Positions 21,816 to 31,601 of a DNA stretch of 64,000 nt are shown piece after piece; position 1 is the stretch's first letter; each line of letters begins with the position of its first letter. The notes below the pieces were generated by a model. The model saw only the letters and a list, made by a program, of their open reading frames with translations, was not told the origin of the DNA and ran no database searches. Source of the DNA: Branchipolynoe longqiensis. Taxonomy: Eukaryota > Annelida > Polychaeta > Phyllodocida > Polynoidae. The position numbers were made by a program, and so were the translations under genes. The stretch covers positions 135,816,739 through 135,880,738 of the forward strand of contig CM059187.1 in assembly GCA_030323885.1 (NCBI GenBank). Reading direction: 5' to 3'.

Positions 21816-22009
21816 CAACATGGCCATTATACTATCACCAATAATAATAATGTAAAAATGTTATATATGTGCACGTCCCACACTTTTTGTATTGTGTGTT
21901 AGCAAATAGTTAATGCTGCTTTAGTTGTATTTAGCTAGTGTCTTAGCATTGTGTTCGGACAAGTAATTTAATGTGATATATTGCCTTCATAAATCCTTCT
22001 AATATACAT

Positions 22010-23027
22010 CCCATTTAAATGTGATTGCGTGTGTCCTATAATGAACTAACCAGTATGTCTTGTGTTAATTTGATCTCACTGTTTTTGTAAGTGAGTTCAT
22101 TGTTAAGCCCATCTTAACTGATACATATGCTAGACTGGGAGGCAATATATCTACATTCTCGGCACAGCTGGTAATAACTTGCAGTGCTGAACTTAATACA
22201 AAGAATTAGCTCATTTATCTAATAAAGTCTGCATAAATTACAATCAGCCTTCATTAATCCGACCTCGTTCAATCCGGAAATCTCGGTATTTGTTCCAAAC
22301 ATCCATGAAACTGTATTCCACAGTTCATTTTATCTGTCTAATTTGCATTATTTGTCATCAGACTCCGAGAGGAGAAATGCAGGACAAAAGCACAGAAATA
22401 CATCAATAGTTACGATAATCCATCAAAAATGCCGAACAAATGGGATAAACATGCACAATTTAACTGCGGTATGAGAAATTCTCATGATTGATTGATTGAC
22501 CAAGGGCCATTTTCACAGCGAGGGAAAAATGGTTCTGACTGATATAATTTATGAAGGCGGAGTCATGATGTGATAGTGGGTAATCTTTAATCAGTACAGG
22601 GAGGGATCAGTACATGCGTCAGGATGATGATTCAGAGAGGTTACAAGATCGTCATTAGGTCAAATCTAAATGTCATGAGTTTGTGTGTTATTGTCCTCAT
22701 TCAGAGGTCAACTGGGGGCGGGACCCGAACCCTCAACCCTAAGCAGTGTCTAGTTTTTTCAGAGGTGTGGGTGGGTGTGGGAAAATTGGATCAGTGTTCC
22801 GTTGACTGCTGGAGGAACAGTTGTGATGGTTTGAACCGGGAGGAGGGTGATCACGTGATGTTGGCGTGGGTGGGAGTTCCAGGGTGGGTCAGGTCGGGCG
22901 GCCCTGGAGGCGGTGGTGGAGTTACTCGAGGGGATCCGCTAGATGGCGTGTGCGGCAGCCGCCAGGTGTGTGGCTCTTATGCTAGGTGGCGCCACTTGTG
23001 TTGTATTGCTATATGGTTCTCTGCCCC
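22010..23027. other. Unassigned sequence with one tRNA-like remnant
   Basis: At 22690-22770 the sequence GGGCGGGACCCGAACCCTCAA and AGAGGTGTGGGTGGGTG resembles 41395-41465, perhaps a tRNA-derived head on the minus strand. Nothing else is supported. Confidence 0.4.
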
Positions 23028-23080
23028 GTAAATTACCCATGTTACGAATAACATGAACAATTTATTTGTGTGAAAATAAA
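23028..23080. repeat. Palindromic module like the Ngaro A-repeat end
   Basis: AAATTACCCATGTTACGAAT and AACATGAACAATTT form an imperfect palindrome that matches the A-repeat end (AATTACCCATGTT, AAAACATGCACAATT). Confidence 0.5.
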
Positions 23081-23338
23081 ATAAACTGCAAGCTATCCGA
23101 TGTTGTCCTTTTGCTAAAATGTTTATTCAGTTGAATAATTTTATTTTTTTTAGCGCTGAGGCACTGGTCTTCCGGCCATTGATATATACACAAATATAGT
23201 TTAGTTACATAATGGTAGGATAATCGCACATCTATCTAGATCCTGCTTCCAGCACTGAATCACCCGCAATGAAACATGTTTCCCACGCTGTACAAAGGAA
23301 GTGTTAGCTCGTTGCTTTCTAAGTGAGGCTATCGATTT

Positions 23339-23610
23339 GTGGTGTTCTCTGTGGCGGAGTGGTTAGAGTGGCTGACTTTTTTCTAGGTCGGACTCCTAAT
23401 CTGAAGGTCAGTGGTTCGATTCCCTGTGCCCCCACCTCTGCCAATTTGGATTTCCACTGCTGTGTATAACTTACAGCATCATCAAAGGACAGTTGCTCTC
23501 ATAGCATGTCTATGTGGTGTGGGAGGTAAAAGTGTAGGCTCGGGCTTTCTATCGACAAACTGTCTAATGGTGAAAACAAGCCTATTCAGGTTTATCCATG
23601 ATAGGCAATA
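23339..23610 (+). mobile_element. SINE-B copy
   Basis: Head GGCGGAGTGGTTAGAGTGGC and GTGGTTCGATTCCCTG, body, then CGACAAACTGTCTAATGGTG and CCTATTCAGG as in the copy at 12605. Confidence 0.8.
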
Positions 23611-23736
23611 TAAATCTTCAACAACAAATCGATCGGTTTTAAACTTCAGTAGAAGGAAGATGGCATATATAATTGTATTCTTATGATGTGCTGCTGAAAT
23701 AGCCACAGTGGGTAGGGAAGTCAACGATTTCATCTC

Positions 23737-24346
23737 TAAAGTGCCTGTCACACCTTACTGGATTGAGTACCGGACACAAACGGACAAAGAATTTTCTAGT
23801 CCGGTGGTGTTTGGTATCAAAATGTACCAAAATGTGTCAAAATGTTGCTCTTTCGGATCAAAGGCGACCAGACAAAACGGACGCTAAACAGACAAGAAAC
23901 GTACATTAACGAATAGTCAACGAATGATAACTGGATGATAACCGGACGACACCGGATAAGAACCAAATGTCAAACGGACAGATCAAACTTCAACCGGACT
24001 ATTAATGGACGTGCCGGGAAAAAACACAAAAACCGACGGACCGAATTCCAGTAACACCGTCAACGGACTATGCAGGAAGCAAACCGGAGATGTAATGGAT
24101 GGGTACCAGATATGAAATGGACAAAACGGACTTAAAATGGACACCAACCATACACATCAGTCCAGCGGTGTCCGGTACAAGTTTTGTGCATGTTCAAAAC
24201 TTGACACCATACACACCGGACACCACCGGACAGAGAACGGACACGCCGGATGGGTATCGTAGATAAACCGTACATTGCCGTATTTCACTGGACAGTGTCC
24301 GTTTTCTATCCTGTACCCCAATCCGGTAAGGTGTGACTGAGCCTTA
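23737..24346. mobile_element. M2-e inverted-repeat element
   Basis: The left end GTGCCTGTCACACCTTACTG mirrors CCGGTAAGGTGTGACTGAGC. The flanks are CTAA and TTAA. The interior is filled with ACCGGAC and AACGGAC variants. The palindrome AGTTTTGTGCATGTTCAAAAC is at 24180. Confidence 0.8.
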
Positions 24347-24349
24347 ATG

Positions 24350-24985
24350 GGTGCCTGATTGTAGATGATGGGAGCGTCATTGGCTTAACTGTAATTAAAT
24401 GGACAATTCACAACACGACACAGGACTACATAGAAGGGGAATTTATTACGAAGTCTAAACAAAGTTAAGTGAAGCAGACATGAGAATTAGAGTCAATTGG
24501 AGGCACAGTGAAGTCAGGGGCGAGTCAGTGCAATGGGTAAGTCTGATGGTAAGTTCGATCCTGCCCGACCCGGCACTCAACCCTTATAGGTACTGTCGGT
24601 GTTGGGCTGGGTGGGTCGGTGAAGAAAGGGAGAGGTGTGGATGGTCCGGCTTCAGGAGGTGAAGTGCCAGTCTGGCGGGGCAAGGAGGAGGAAGGGGAGG
24701 AAGGGGAAGGAAAGAGGGTGGGGAATGGCAGCTGGGAACCAGCGTAATGAAGGGAGCCCGTGACGCCACCTGGAGGAAAGAGGGGGAAAGGGGTTGTGTG
24801 GGACGCTTATATCATCAACACAGCTATACATACGCTTTCTATATCTTGAAATTATCAGGCGATTATTTAGTACCCACTCAAGACGCGGAGTCTAACTGTG
24901 GTAAATCTGGTATCTGTGGTCTAGCTGTGACGAGTAGGGTCATTCATCTTTAAGGGCTTTAAAGGCTCCCCTCAGCTGTTAGAGT
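24350..24985. other. Unassigned sequence
   Basis: A GGAAGG-rich stretch at 24680-24720. No coding feature. Confidence 0.4.
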
Positions 24986-24989
24986 TGGT

Positions 24990-25325
24990 GGCTTGGTTTG
25001 TGGAGTTTTACATCCCGGCAGCATCTAAGGTCATAATAGGACAGGTAACGACTTGTGACAGTGCGCACTCATGGTGACTTTATATTGCTGCCCTACTGGG
25101 AGACCAGGTCACCAGCACCATGACCCGATATTCCACTCAGCCACATTATCCTGACACTGAGCTAACCAGTCCTTGCCCTATCCTATTGATGCTGAGGGCC
25201 AGGCTAGGAAGCGACAAGTATCAATTTTATAAGTCATTGGTTTGACTTGACCGGGAACCAGGAACCGAACTCCCGATATCCCACACGCGAGGCCTGCGCT
25301 CTCCCGATTCGGTCACCGCGCCCGG
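24990..25325 (-). mobile_element. SINE-C copy, nearly full length
   Basis: Reads from the inverted tail (GGAGTTTTACATCCCGGCAG, CATCTAAGGTCATAATAGG) through the body to a head ending GGTCACCGCGCCCGGTAGC. The head on the minus strand has GGGAGTTCGGTTCC. Confidence 0.85.
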
Positions 25326-25567
25326 TAGCTGTTAGAGTGACATACGCCAGCTAGCTTGGACACCATTTGATATGGCCTTTTAAATAGAATTAAATTAGAA
25401 CAGAAACATGTTTAGACTGCCGGAATAGCCTTTATTTAATAACAGCAAATTCAAAGCCTTGAGATTTTGCCTTAGAACCTACCTAAGTCCATTCATTTGA
25501 AGAATACTGTGGTGACCAGATATTTCAAGTCAACTTGGCTTTCAGCCAAGTTATCTATTGGCACCTT

Positions 25568-25922
25568 GATTGAAGTTGCATAGTCCGATGGTTTTGACTT
25601 TCTGCCATTTCTCTGAGATAAATATATTAAATTGCTATAATCCACTTTACTTTCATTTGGAGTAAATTTGATTTTAAATGGCTAGCCTTTGAGATATTTG
25701 AAGTGCAATCATGGACAATTATTTTTGGCATAGATGCCAAACCTCTGGCACCATAGGCTTCTGCAGTAATAGGTTCTATTAAATCAACTCAGTATTCTGT
25801 TCTATGCAGCAACAAAATGCTTTAATAACTGCATCAGTATCTCAGTTAGATATAGAGAATCAAATTTAGAAGATTTGTTGGTTTTGAAATGTTCATGGTT
25901 CATCGGACTATACAGCTTTAAA
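25568..25922. mobile_element. M1 inverted-repeat element
   Basis: GAAGTTGCATAGTCCGATGG and CATCGGACTATACAGCTT are inverted ends. The inside contains GAGATATTTGAAGTGCAATC as in other copies. It is in the opposite orientation to 18958. Confidence 0.85.
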
Positions 25923-26146
25923 TATGGCTTCCATGACTTAATGAGTTCCATTGCGCAGCACCACCTGGATAGTCAGCCAACCAGGCATTAGGTCAACTTT
26001 CTCATCCTTCACTAACCCATAATGCAATCTGGGTCACTGTGCCAGCCACCAGGGGGCTTCCCACCGTCCCCGGAGGCTGTCTTATGCGCTGCCTTGAACT
26101 GCTTTCATCTTGGTGGCGAGTCACACTGACATTGGCCAGATCCTGT

Positions 26147-26821
26147 TAAAGGCCCGGTCACATACACGTTAGTGAACGTAGTTGAACGTAGTGGAGGCTA
26201 ACCTAGTTGAATGTAGTTGAACATAGTTGAACATAGTGGAACGTAGTTGAACGTACCGGCATCCACACTTCTCTGTGATGATAATGTGATAAGGACGTCT
26301 GTGGGCCGTGAGTTCCGATTTAAGCTTTGGACATGTTCAAAAGAGCACTACGTTTGAGGCAGACATAGCCTCCTTGGTGATAACATACTCTAGCATACTG
26401 TAGCTTACTCTAGCATACTCTAGTGTACTTATTAATGTACTCTAGCATACTCTAGCTTACCCTAGCATAGTTTGACCCACAGAAAACCTTGGTTGTTCTG
26501 CTGTGGTCACATAGCCGTTAGTGGACGAAGTTGAACGTAGTGGAGGGTAACGTAGTTGAACATAGTTGAACATAGTTGAATGTAGTTGGACGTACCGGGA
26601 TCCATACCATATCATACCAGGATCCATACCTCATCATTCCGGGATCTATACTGTATCGTACCAGGATCCGTACCGTAATGTATTTATCTGTACTATTAGG
26701 TGGGTCATCAACCAAAACCTGCCGTACCTTAACGTATTTGAACGTAGTGACAGCATGTTTCACCCAGGTTATTCTATGTATGTTCAACTACATTCACTAA
26801 CATGTATGTGCCCAGCCCTTA
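26147..26821. mobile_element. M2-f inverted-repeat element
   Basis: TTAA flanks (26146-26149 and 26819-26822). The left end is AGGCCCGGTCACATACACG; the right end CATGTATGTGCCCAGCCC. The interior is GAACGTAGTTGAACGTAG-like and contains a second tip-like sequence at 26503 (GTGGTCACATAGCCGTTAG), as if two units merged. The palindrome is at 26322-26343. Confidence 0.75.
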
Positions 26822-26944
26822 AGTGAGGCAAGGTGGGTTGTCCCTGAGTCCCAGATCAACACGGAATCAAACTGGAAGCATTGGTTTCAGGTGGTGTGTG
26901 ATTTTTGCAATGCTAGCTAGATACAGCGCTGATGTTGGTTGGGT

Positions 26945-27265
26945 GGTTGTTGGAGTTTTGCATCCTAGCAACATCTCAGGTCATATCAGGATGGATACTG
27001 ACTCGTGAGAGTGCACACTCATGGTGATTTGATAGTGCTGCCACACTGGGAAATCAGGCCACCAGCACCATGACCCAATATCCCACTCAGTCACATTATC
27101 ATGACACTAAGCTAACCAGTCCTTGCCCTATCCTATTAATGCTGAGAGCCAGGCTAGGAAGTGACAAGTATCAATTTTAAAGTCATTGGTTTGACTCGAC
27201 TGGGAACTGAACTCCCGACATTCTGGACGCGAGGCCCGCACTTTACCCATTAGGAACCACGCCTG
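26945..27265 (-). mobile_element. SINE-C copy
   Basis: Inverted tail (TTGCATCCTAGCAACATCTC), body (CTAACCAGTCCTTGCCCTAT) and head near 27225-27265. Confidence 0.85.
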
Positions 27266-27296
27266 GTCAGCGCTGATATAGATAGATACATAGTTA

Positions 27297-27653
27297 CTTA
27301 AAGTAGCATAGTCAGATGGTTTTGAATTTCTGTATTTTTTCTGAGATAAATATATTAAATCGATCACTAATATCTATGTTACATTAATTCAAAGTTACTT
27401 TTATTTTAAATGGTAAACTTTTAAGATATTTTTAGTGCAAACATGAAAAAATAGTTTTGGCAAGCATGCCAAAACTCTGACACCATAGACTTCTGCAGTA
27501 ACAGGTTCTGTTAAATTGACTCAGTATTGCCTTCTACGTAAAAACAAATGCTTAATAAGTGCATCAGCATCTAAGTTAGATATGTAAAATCAAATCTAGA
27601 TAATTGGTTTGGTTTTTGAAAATTTGATATTTCATCGGACTATGCAGCTTTAA
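27297..27653. mobile_element. M1 inverted-repeat element
   Basis: TTAAAGTAGCATAGTCAGAT and CATCGGACTATGCAGCTTTA are inverted ends with TTAA on both sides. Confidence 0.85.
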
Positions 27654-27920
27654 GTAATTATATATGCTCACATTCTTAATACTCAAATTGATCTGAATTA
27701 TGTTGATGTAGTCATATGGCAATAGTGTTACCATATTGCTGTGGAACTTGTGGTTTACAGAATTTCATTGTGTTTTATGCTGCAAGGTGTGTATTCAACA
27801 GTTATTGTTACTCCTTGTACCATCTTTTGAGTAAATAATCCTAATTTGAAAAATGGCTGGAAGACCAGTGCCGACTAAAGACTTATTCAGCAGAATAAAC
27901 ATATTTACAACAAGAAATTC

Positions 27921-28334
27921 TTAAAGCTGCATAGTCTGATGAAACAGTTACATACTTTTTAACCAACTCATTTATTTAGATTACATTCTAGATATCAAAC
28001 TGATATGACCTTAGATGTTGCTAGGACGTAAAACAACAACAAACAAACAAACATATCAAACTTCGATATTGTTGTACTTATCAGGTATTTGTTGTTACAG
28101 AAAAGGGAATACTGGGTCACTTTAATAAAAACCTGTAAATGATATGGCGTCCAAATGTTGATGTGCACACCAACATTAAATTGGTATATTTTTACTTCAA
28201 ATATCTCCAAATTTAACCACTTGTAATAAAAGTCACCTCAAAGTTTAAAGTAATGTAGATAAAATACGGAGGAATACGTGTATTTATGAGGAAAATATCA
28301 GAAATCCTAAACCTGTCGGGCATTGTAACTTTAA
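27921..28334. mobile_element. M1 element carrying a SINE-C tail insertion
   Basis: The ends are TTAAAGCTGCATAGTCTGAT and GTCGGGCATTGTAACTTTAA. It has diverged more than other copies and contains a 52-bp insertion at 28001-28052. Confidence 0.8.
28001..28052 (+). mobile_element. Minimal SINE-C tail insertion with target duplication
   Basis: Only TGATATGACCTTAGATGTTG, CTAGGACGTAAAACAAC and (AAACA)n are present. ATATCAAAC flanks it on both sides (27992-28000 and 28053-28061), so a retrotransposed copy truncated to its last 50 bases was integrated. Confidence 0.85.
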
Positions 28335-28582
28335 TGTTTCGGTTCAGGAGCAGGAAACCACAGAGTCTACGATGAATGGGGTCCCGATGGAGTGTACGAT
28401 TACAGCTGATATATGAGGCATGGACCTTTAGAATTATCATGAATATCTGAATACACCAAATCATGCGAAAGGCATTGCATCCGAGGCCACACTAGAAACC
28501 CAAGGCACAGCCCAATAACACGGGGCCCTCCCTTATCCATAGCTAAAGATTGTCTTGCAGAATATATATACACATGTATATA

Positions 28583-29035
28583 CATCATCATCATCATCAT
28601 GCTGTTGGTCGCGATGCGACAAAGACTGCTTTCATTACTTGACTGCCGCTCTCCATTTAGCTCTCTGCCATGAGAGTTGCGTCCATGAGTCGGTCTTAAT
28701 GTCCATTTCATGAAAGCTGCCTGCAAAAGTGTTGAAGTGCTGCTGGCTTTTGCAAGTTACCAGCGGCACTCTCTCGGGGAGCAAATAGAGGTTTCACACC
28801 GGCAAGAACATGTCAAGACAGGCGCAAAACTATTTGTCCCTGCAGTGGCTGGTCGGGAGATGTTGGGAGTTCCATACATCAACCGCCCTTAATGCTGCCA
28901 CAGTGACATGGTTTTCTGTTTATGGTTTGCTCCCTTAGCCTTCGGTTCTGTCAAGGACCTGTACCTCAAGGCAGTGGTTTACAAGTCTGCAAGGTAGGGG
29001 CGTCAAACTCCCTGAGGTATTGCTATACCTGCATA
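28583..29035 (-). mobile_element. Composite LINE 3' end with (ATG)n tail, copy 3
   Basis: The reverse strand ends in ATGATGATGATGATG at 28583. Next to it is a segment also present at 17552-17850 and 41465-41655. The 60-codon frame on the plus strand (28710-28892) is conserved in the copy at 41472 but is probably antisense to a LINE frame that continues into the KRNLKLRD region. Confidence 0.65.
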
Positions 29036-29039
29036 CAAC

Positions 29040-29110
29040 TTGTATATACATATATGTATATACATGTATATGTATACATATATACATATATACATATATA
29101 TATGTACTAT
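29040..29110. repeat. TATACA microsatellite
   Basis: Repeated ACATATATGTATA words. Confidence 0.85.
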
Positions 29111-29600
29111 ATAATTTATTATGTGGATATAAATAATGGCAGCCCCTTAATGTTTGTCTGTAACCAACTTAACTTCCATGTTCTCTCCTCCCTGCCTACT
29201 CTGCACCGTCAGCCAACTGTCACTCTGCTCACTTTCAAAACTTAATATGTGATGTATAACAGATTATGCAAGTATAAAGGCATGGAAGGCAATTATTTTG
29301 TTATATATTTTATTTCATTGAATACTCTGTAGTGCCTCCTACGCATTCTCATTACAGGTGGCGCCACCTCTGGTGCTCCCCTGCATCTGCTAGCGTAGGG
29401 AAACCTCACTAGCGCCACATGCTTTTAGATGCATATATTTATAGGGGCAAACACACACAAAGGCAATAATACCCCGCGCCACCTACCGGATTTCCGCCAC
29501 CGCCCAGAGTAGCTCGGCCACTTCTCGCTTTGACCTGAACCCTTGCCATTAAGGTTTGTTCTTCACCAGACTTTTCTTGCCACCCAACTCCCGTACACTG
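29111..29600. other. Unassigned sequence
   Basis: No supported feature. Confidence 0.4.
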
Positions 29601-29601
29601 T

Positions 29602-29991
29602 AAAGCCCCGGTCATTAGTTGAACTTAGTTGAACTTACTTGAACTTAGTTGAACTTAGTTGAACTTAGCTGAATGTAGTTGAACATAGTTGAACGTAGGT
29701 GAACCTAGTTGAACATAGGTGAACGTAATTGAACGTAATTTGATGTAGTTTAACATAGTTGAATGTAGTTGAACATAGGTGAAGGTAGTTGAACGTACTG
29801 GCATCCGTACCGTAACGTATTTATCCATACTTTAACATATTTATCCATACCGTAACATATTTATCCATACCAAAACATGCCGTACCTTAACGTATTTCAA
29901 CGTAGTTTAACATACTTACACCACGTTTGACCCAGGTTAATCTATCCTACAGATCATTGCGTCCACTAATGGCTATGTGACCGGGCCTTAA
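29602..29991. mobile_element. M2-g inverted-repeat element
   Basis: The left end AAAGCCCCGGTCATTAGTTG mirrors CTAATGGCTATGTGACCGGG. TTAA is on the right (29988-29991). The interior repeats AGTTGAACTTAGTTGAAC and is close to M2-f, but I did not find the AGTTTTG palindrome. Confidence 0.7.
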
Positions 29992-30130
29992 CGCGGGACA
30001 CTCGAGGGCTGAGTGCCAGAGAATTGTGGACCATCAAATGAGTAGAACCTTCCTTCGGTGATGAAATAACCATATAGTCCTAAGTAAAACCAATATATAC
30101 CACTTATTTGTCAGTGTAATGAATGCATGT

Positions 30131-30243
30131 AATTGAAAACGCGAGAGACCGACTGACTTTAATATTGGTATTTATTATTGTCTTGTTTTATCGTCACATA
30201 TCAGAATGGAGCATCATGATTTCAAGGCTTACAGAACTTGACC
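30131..30243 (-). repeat. Split direct repeat B2 (3' end of element)
   Basis: 113 bp identical to B1 at 30499-30611. A 35-bp spacer (30244-30278) separates it from A2. Confidence 0.9.
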
Positions 30244-30278
30244 CCACCGAATATGAACAGTATGGGTGGGTGGGATGG

Positions 30279-30502
30279 CTTAGAACGAAAGGCTTAGAGA
30301 CGATGTTGAACGGAGCGCAGTCAAGGCGAAAGTGAATCAAACCGGCGGCTACTTGGTTAATATGGAATTCTTACGCTAGGCGGCGGGGCGGCGCAGCGCC
30401 AGGCCTTAGTCTAAAAATAGAATAGATGCTTTGTATCCAATGCTAAGTAAGACGTCATTCATACGCATTCAATTACCCATGTTTTTAAAAACATGCACAA
30501 TT
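30279..30502 (-). repeat. Split direct repeat A2
   Basis: Matches A1 at 35416-35640 with two substitutions and a one-base length change in the T run. It contains a GC-rich GGCGGCGGGGCGGCGCAGCG block and the palindromic end AATTACCCATG / CATGCACAATT. Its last four bases (AATT) are shared with B1. Confidence 0.9.
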
Positions 30503-30611
30503 GAAAACGCGAGAGACCGACTGACTTTAATATTGGTATTTATTATTGTCTTGTTTTATCGTCACATATCAGAATGGAGCATCATGATTTCAAGGCTTAC
30601 AGAACTTGACC
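30499..30611 (-). repeat. Split direct repeat B1
   Basis: Identical to B2. It overlaps A2 by AATT and encodes the last 16 or so codons and the stop of the recombinase frame. Confidence 0.9.
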
Positions 30612-31575
30612 AAAATTTTGATGCTAGAGTTCTGGGTGCCGATGAAATCGAGTGTTTTGGCACGTAGGTATGGACTGCATCAGAGGTCCAATGACCCAAG
30701 TCCTTGATGTCATGAAGAGAAGTGCCTAGGGCGGCACATGCCTGCGCTCCACCGCGTCGAAGGCTGTGTAGTGTTACAGCACCTGGTGCGGGGTGGCCCT
30801 GTGTGGCCAGAGCTAGCCTAAGCGTGTCGAGTAATGCTTTCGGTCGCAGTGGAAGCGCGTCTGTGGTGATGAATGCCGGACCGTCCCGGCATGGTTGTGT
30901 CCTGGACACGTAGCAAGTCCAAGCCCGAACTGGGCAGTAGATGGAACCCGAAATCGCCGGCACCGTGATGTTACGTGGTGGGGCCGATCTGAGCAGGGTT
31001 TTCGAGGATCTGACGTGTACGTTGAGCCCCAATGGCGTAAGTGTAATGTCTCGTGCGCGTAAGGTGTGCGCCGTATCAGCCGGTGGGGTGGGGCACAGCA
31101 GATTGCTCTGACGTAGGAGCGTAAAGTAGCCTATGAGCAACGCCGCCGTTAGCACCGGGCCGTTGTTCCCGACTGTAGAGAAGAACCTGACTGCCTTCCT
31201 TATGTCCGAGGGAGCGAGGGGAGGCACCTGCGTGGGTACGTGAGTTGAGCGGCGCTGGATCCCTCGCTTGACCAGCCCTACCAAGTAGGTGTCAAAGACG
31301 TGGCTGTCTACGCCCAGCGCCTGGAGCCAAGTCCGGGCGCCACTGAAGTAGTTCGAGACAGTGCCGGGCGTCCTGGTATCTGATAGGTGCAGGAGGTACG
31401 ACATGATTTCGTATTGTGTAGGGCTTGCAGGATTGCCCCCTCGATTATTCATGTAAGTCAGGTATTCTTTGATTTGAGCCGTTTTATTCTTCCAGGTGCC
31501 CGTGGCCAGACCAGCCGCCATGGTGTTGAGTAGCCGGTCGTGGTGATCTTGTGAGTAACCTATGAAGAGAGGCAA
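30562..31575 (-). CDS. Tyrosine recombinase (YR) of the Ngaro-like element
   Basis: 337 residues from a TTG at 31575; the frame is open back to 31623. A tyrosine recombinase integrates the circular or linear cDNA by strand exchange through a covalent phosphotyrosine, so these elements need no DDE integrase. Residues 1-110 look like the SAM-like core-binding half. The catalytic half shows Arg155 (in FTLLRQSNLL), Lys192 as candidate, His270 and Arg273 (in TLHSLRRGG), His295 (LGHW) and the nucleophile Tyr304 (VHTYV). The usual length is about 300-350 residues. No ATG exists before Met19 (31521), and the frame is -1 relative to pol, overlapping its stop, so it may be expressed by -1 frameshifting, non-AUG initiation or from Met19. 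The C-terminus lies in repeat B1. Confidence 0.9.
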   Translation of the reverse strand: MPLFIGYSQDHHDRLLNTMAAGLATGTWKNKTAQIKEYLTYMNNRGGNPASPTQYEIMSYLLHLSDTRTPGTVSNYFSGARTWLQALGVDSHVFDTYLVGLVKRGIQRRSTHVPTQVPPLAPSDIRKAVRFFSTVGNNGPVLTAALLIGYFTLLRQSNLLCPTPPADTAHTLRARDITLTPLGLNVHVRSSKTLLRSAPPRNITVPAISGSIYCPVRAWTCYVSRTQPCRDGPAFITTDALPLRPKALLDTLRLALATQGHPAPGAVTLHSLRRGGAQACAALGTSLHDIKDLGHWTSDAVHTYVPKHSISSAPRTLASKFWSSSVSLEIMMLHSDM

Positions 31576-31601
31576 AATTTTAGTTATCGAGTCATGGGTT
31601 A

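Larger units (their letters stand above)
20526..21997. mobile_element. M5 element with 104-bp inverted arms, doubly interrupted
   Basis: The left arm is 20526-20595 continued at 21336-21369; the right arm is 21894-21997 inverted. By eye six of 104 positions differ. An RTE-like LINE (20596-21326) was inserted into the left arm, so the right arm preserves the empty site (CTAGCTAAATACAACT in reverse). A SINE-B lies between the arms. Without insertions the element would be about 430 bp. It has no coding capacity of its own. Confidence 0.75.

Noticed and set aside
28710..28892. Conserved 60-codon plus-strand frame, also at 41472-41654
   Set aside because: Conservation reflects the shared repeat; it appears antisense to a LINE-derived segment and has no domain.
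30123..30667. Two plus-strand frames of 70-78 codons sharing the same protein text
   Set aside because: They are the antisense of Ngaro repeats B1 and B2, duplicated because the repeat is duplicated.
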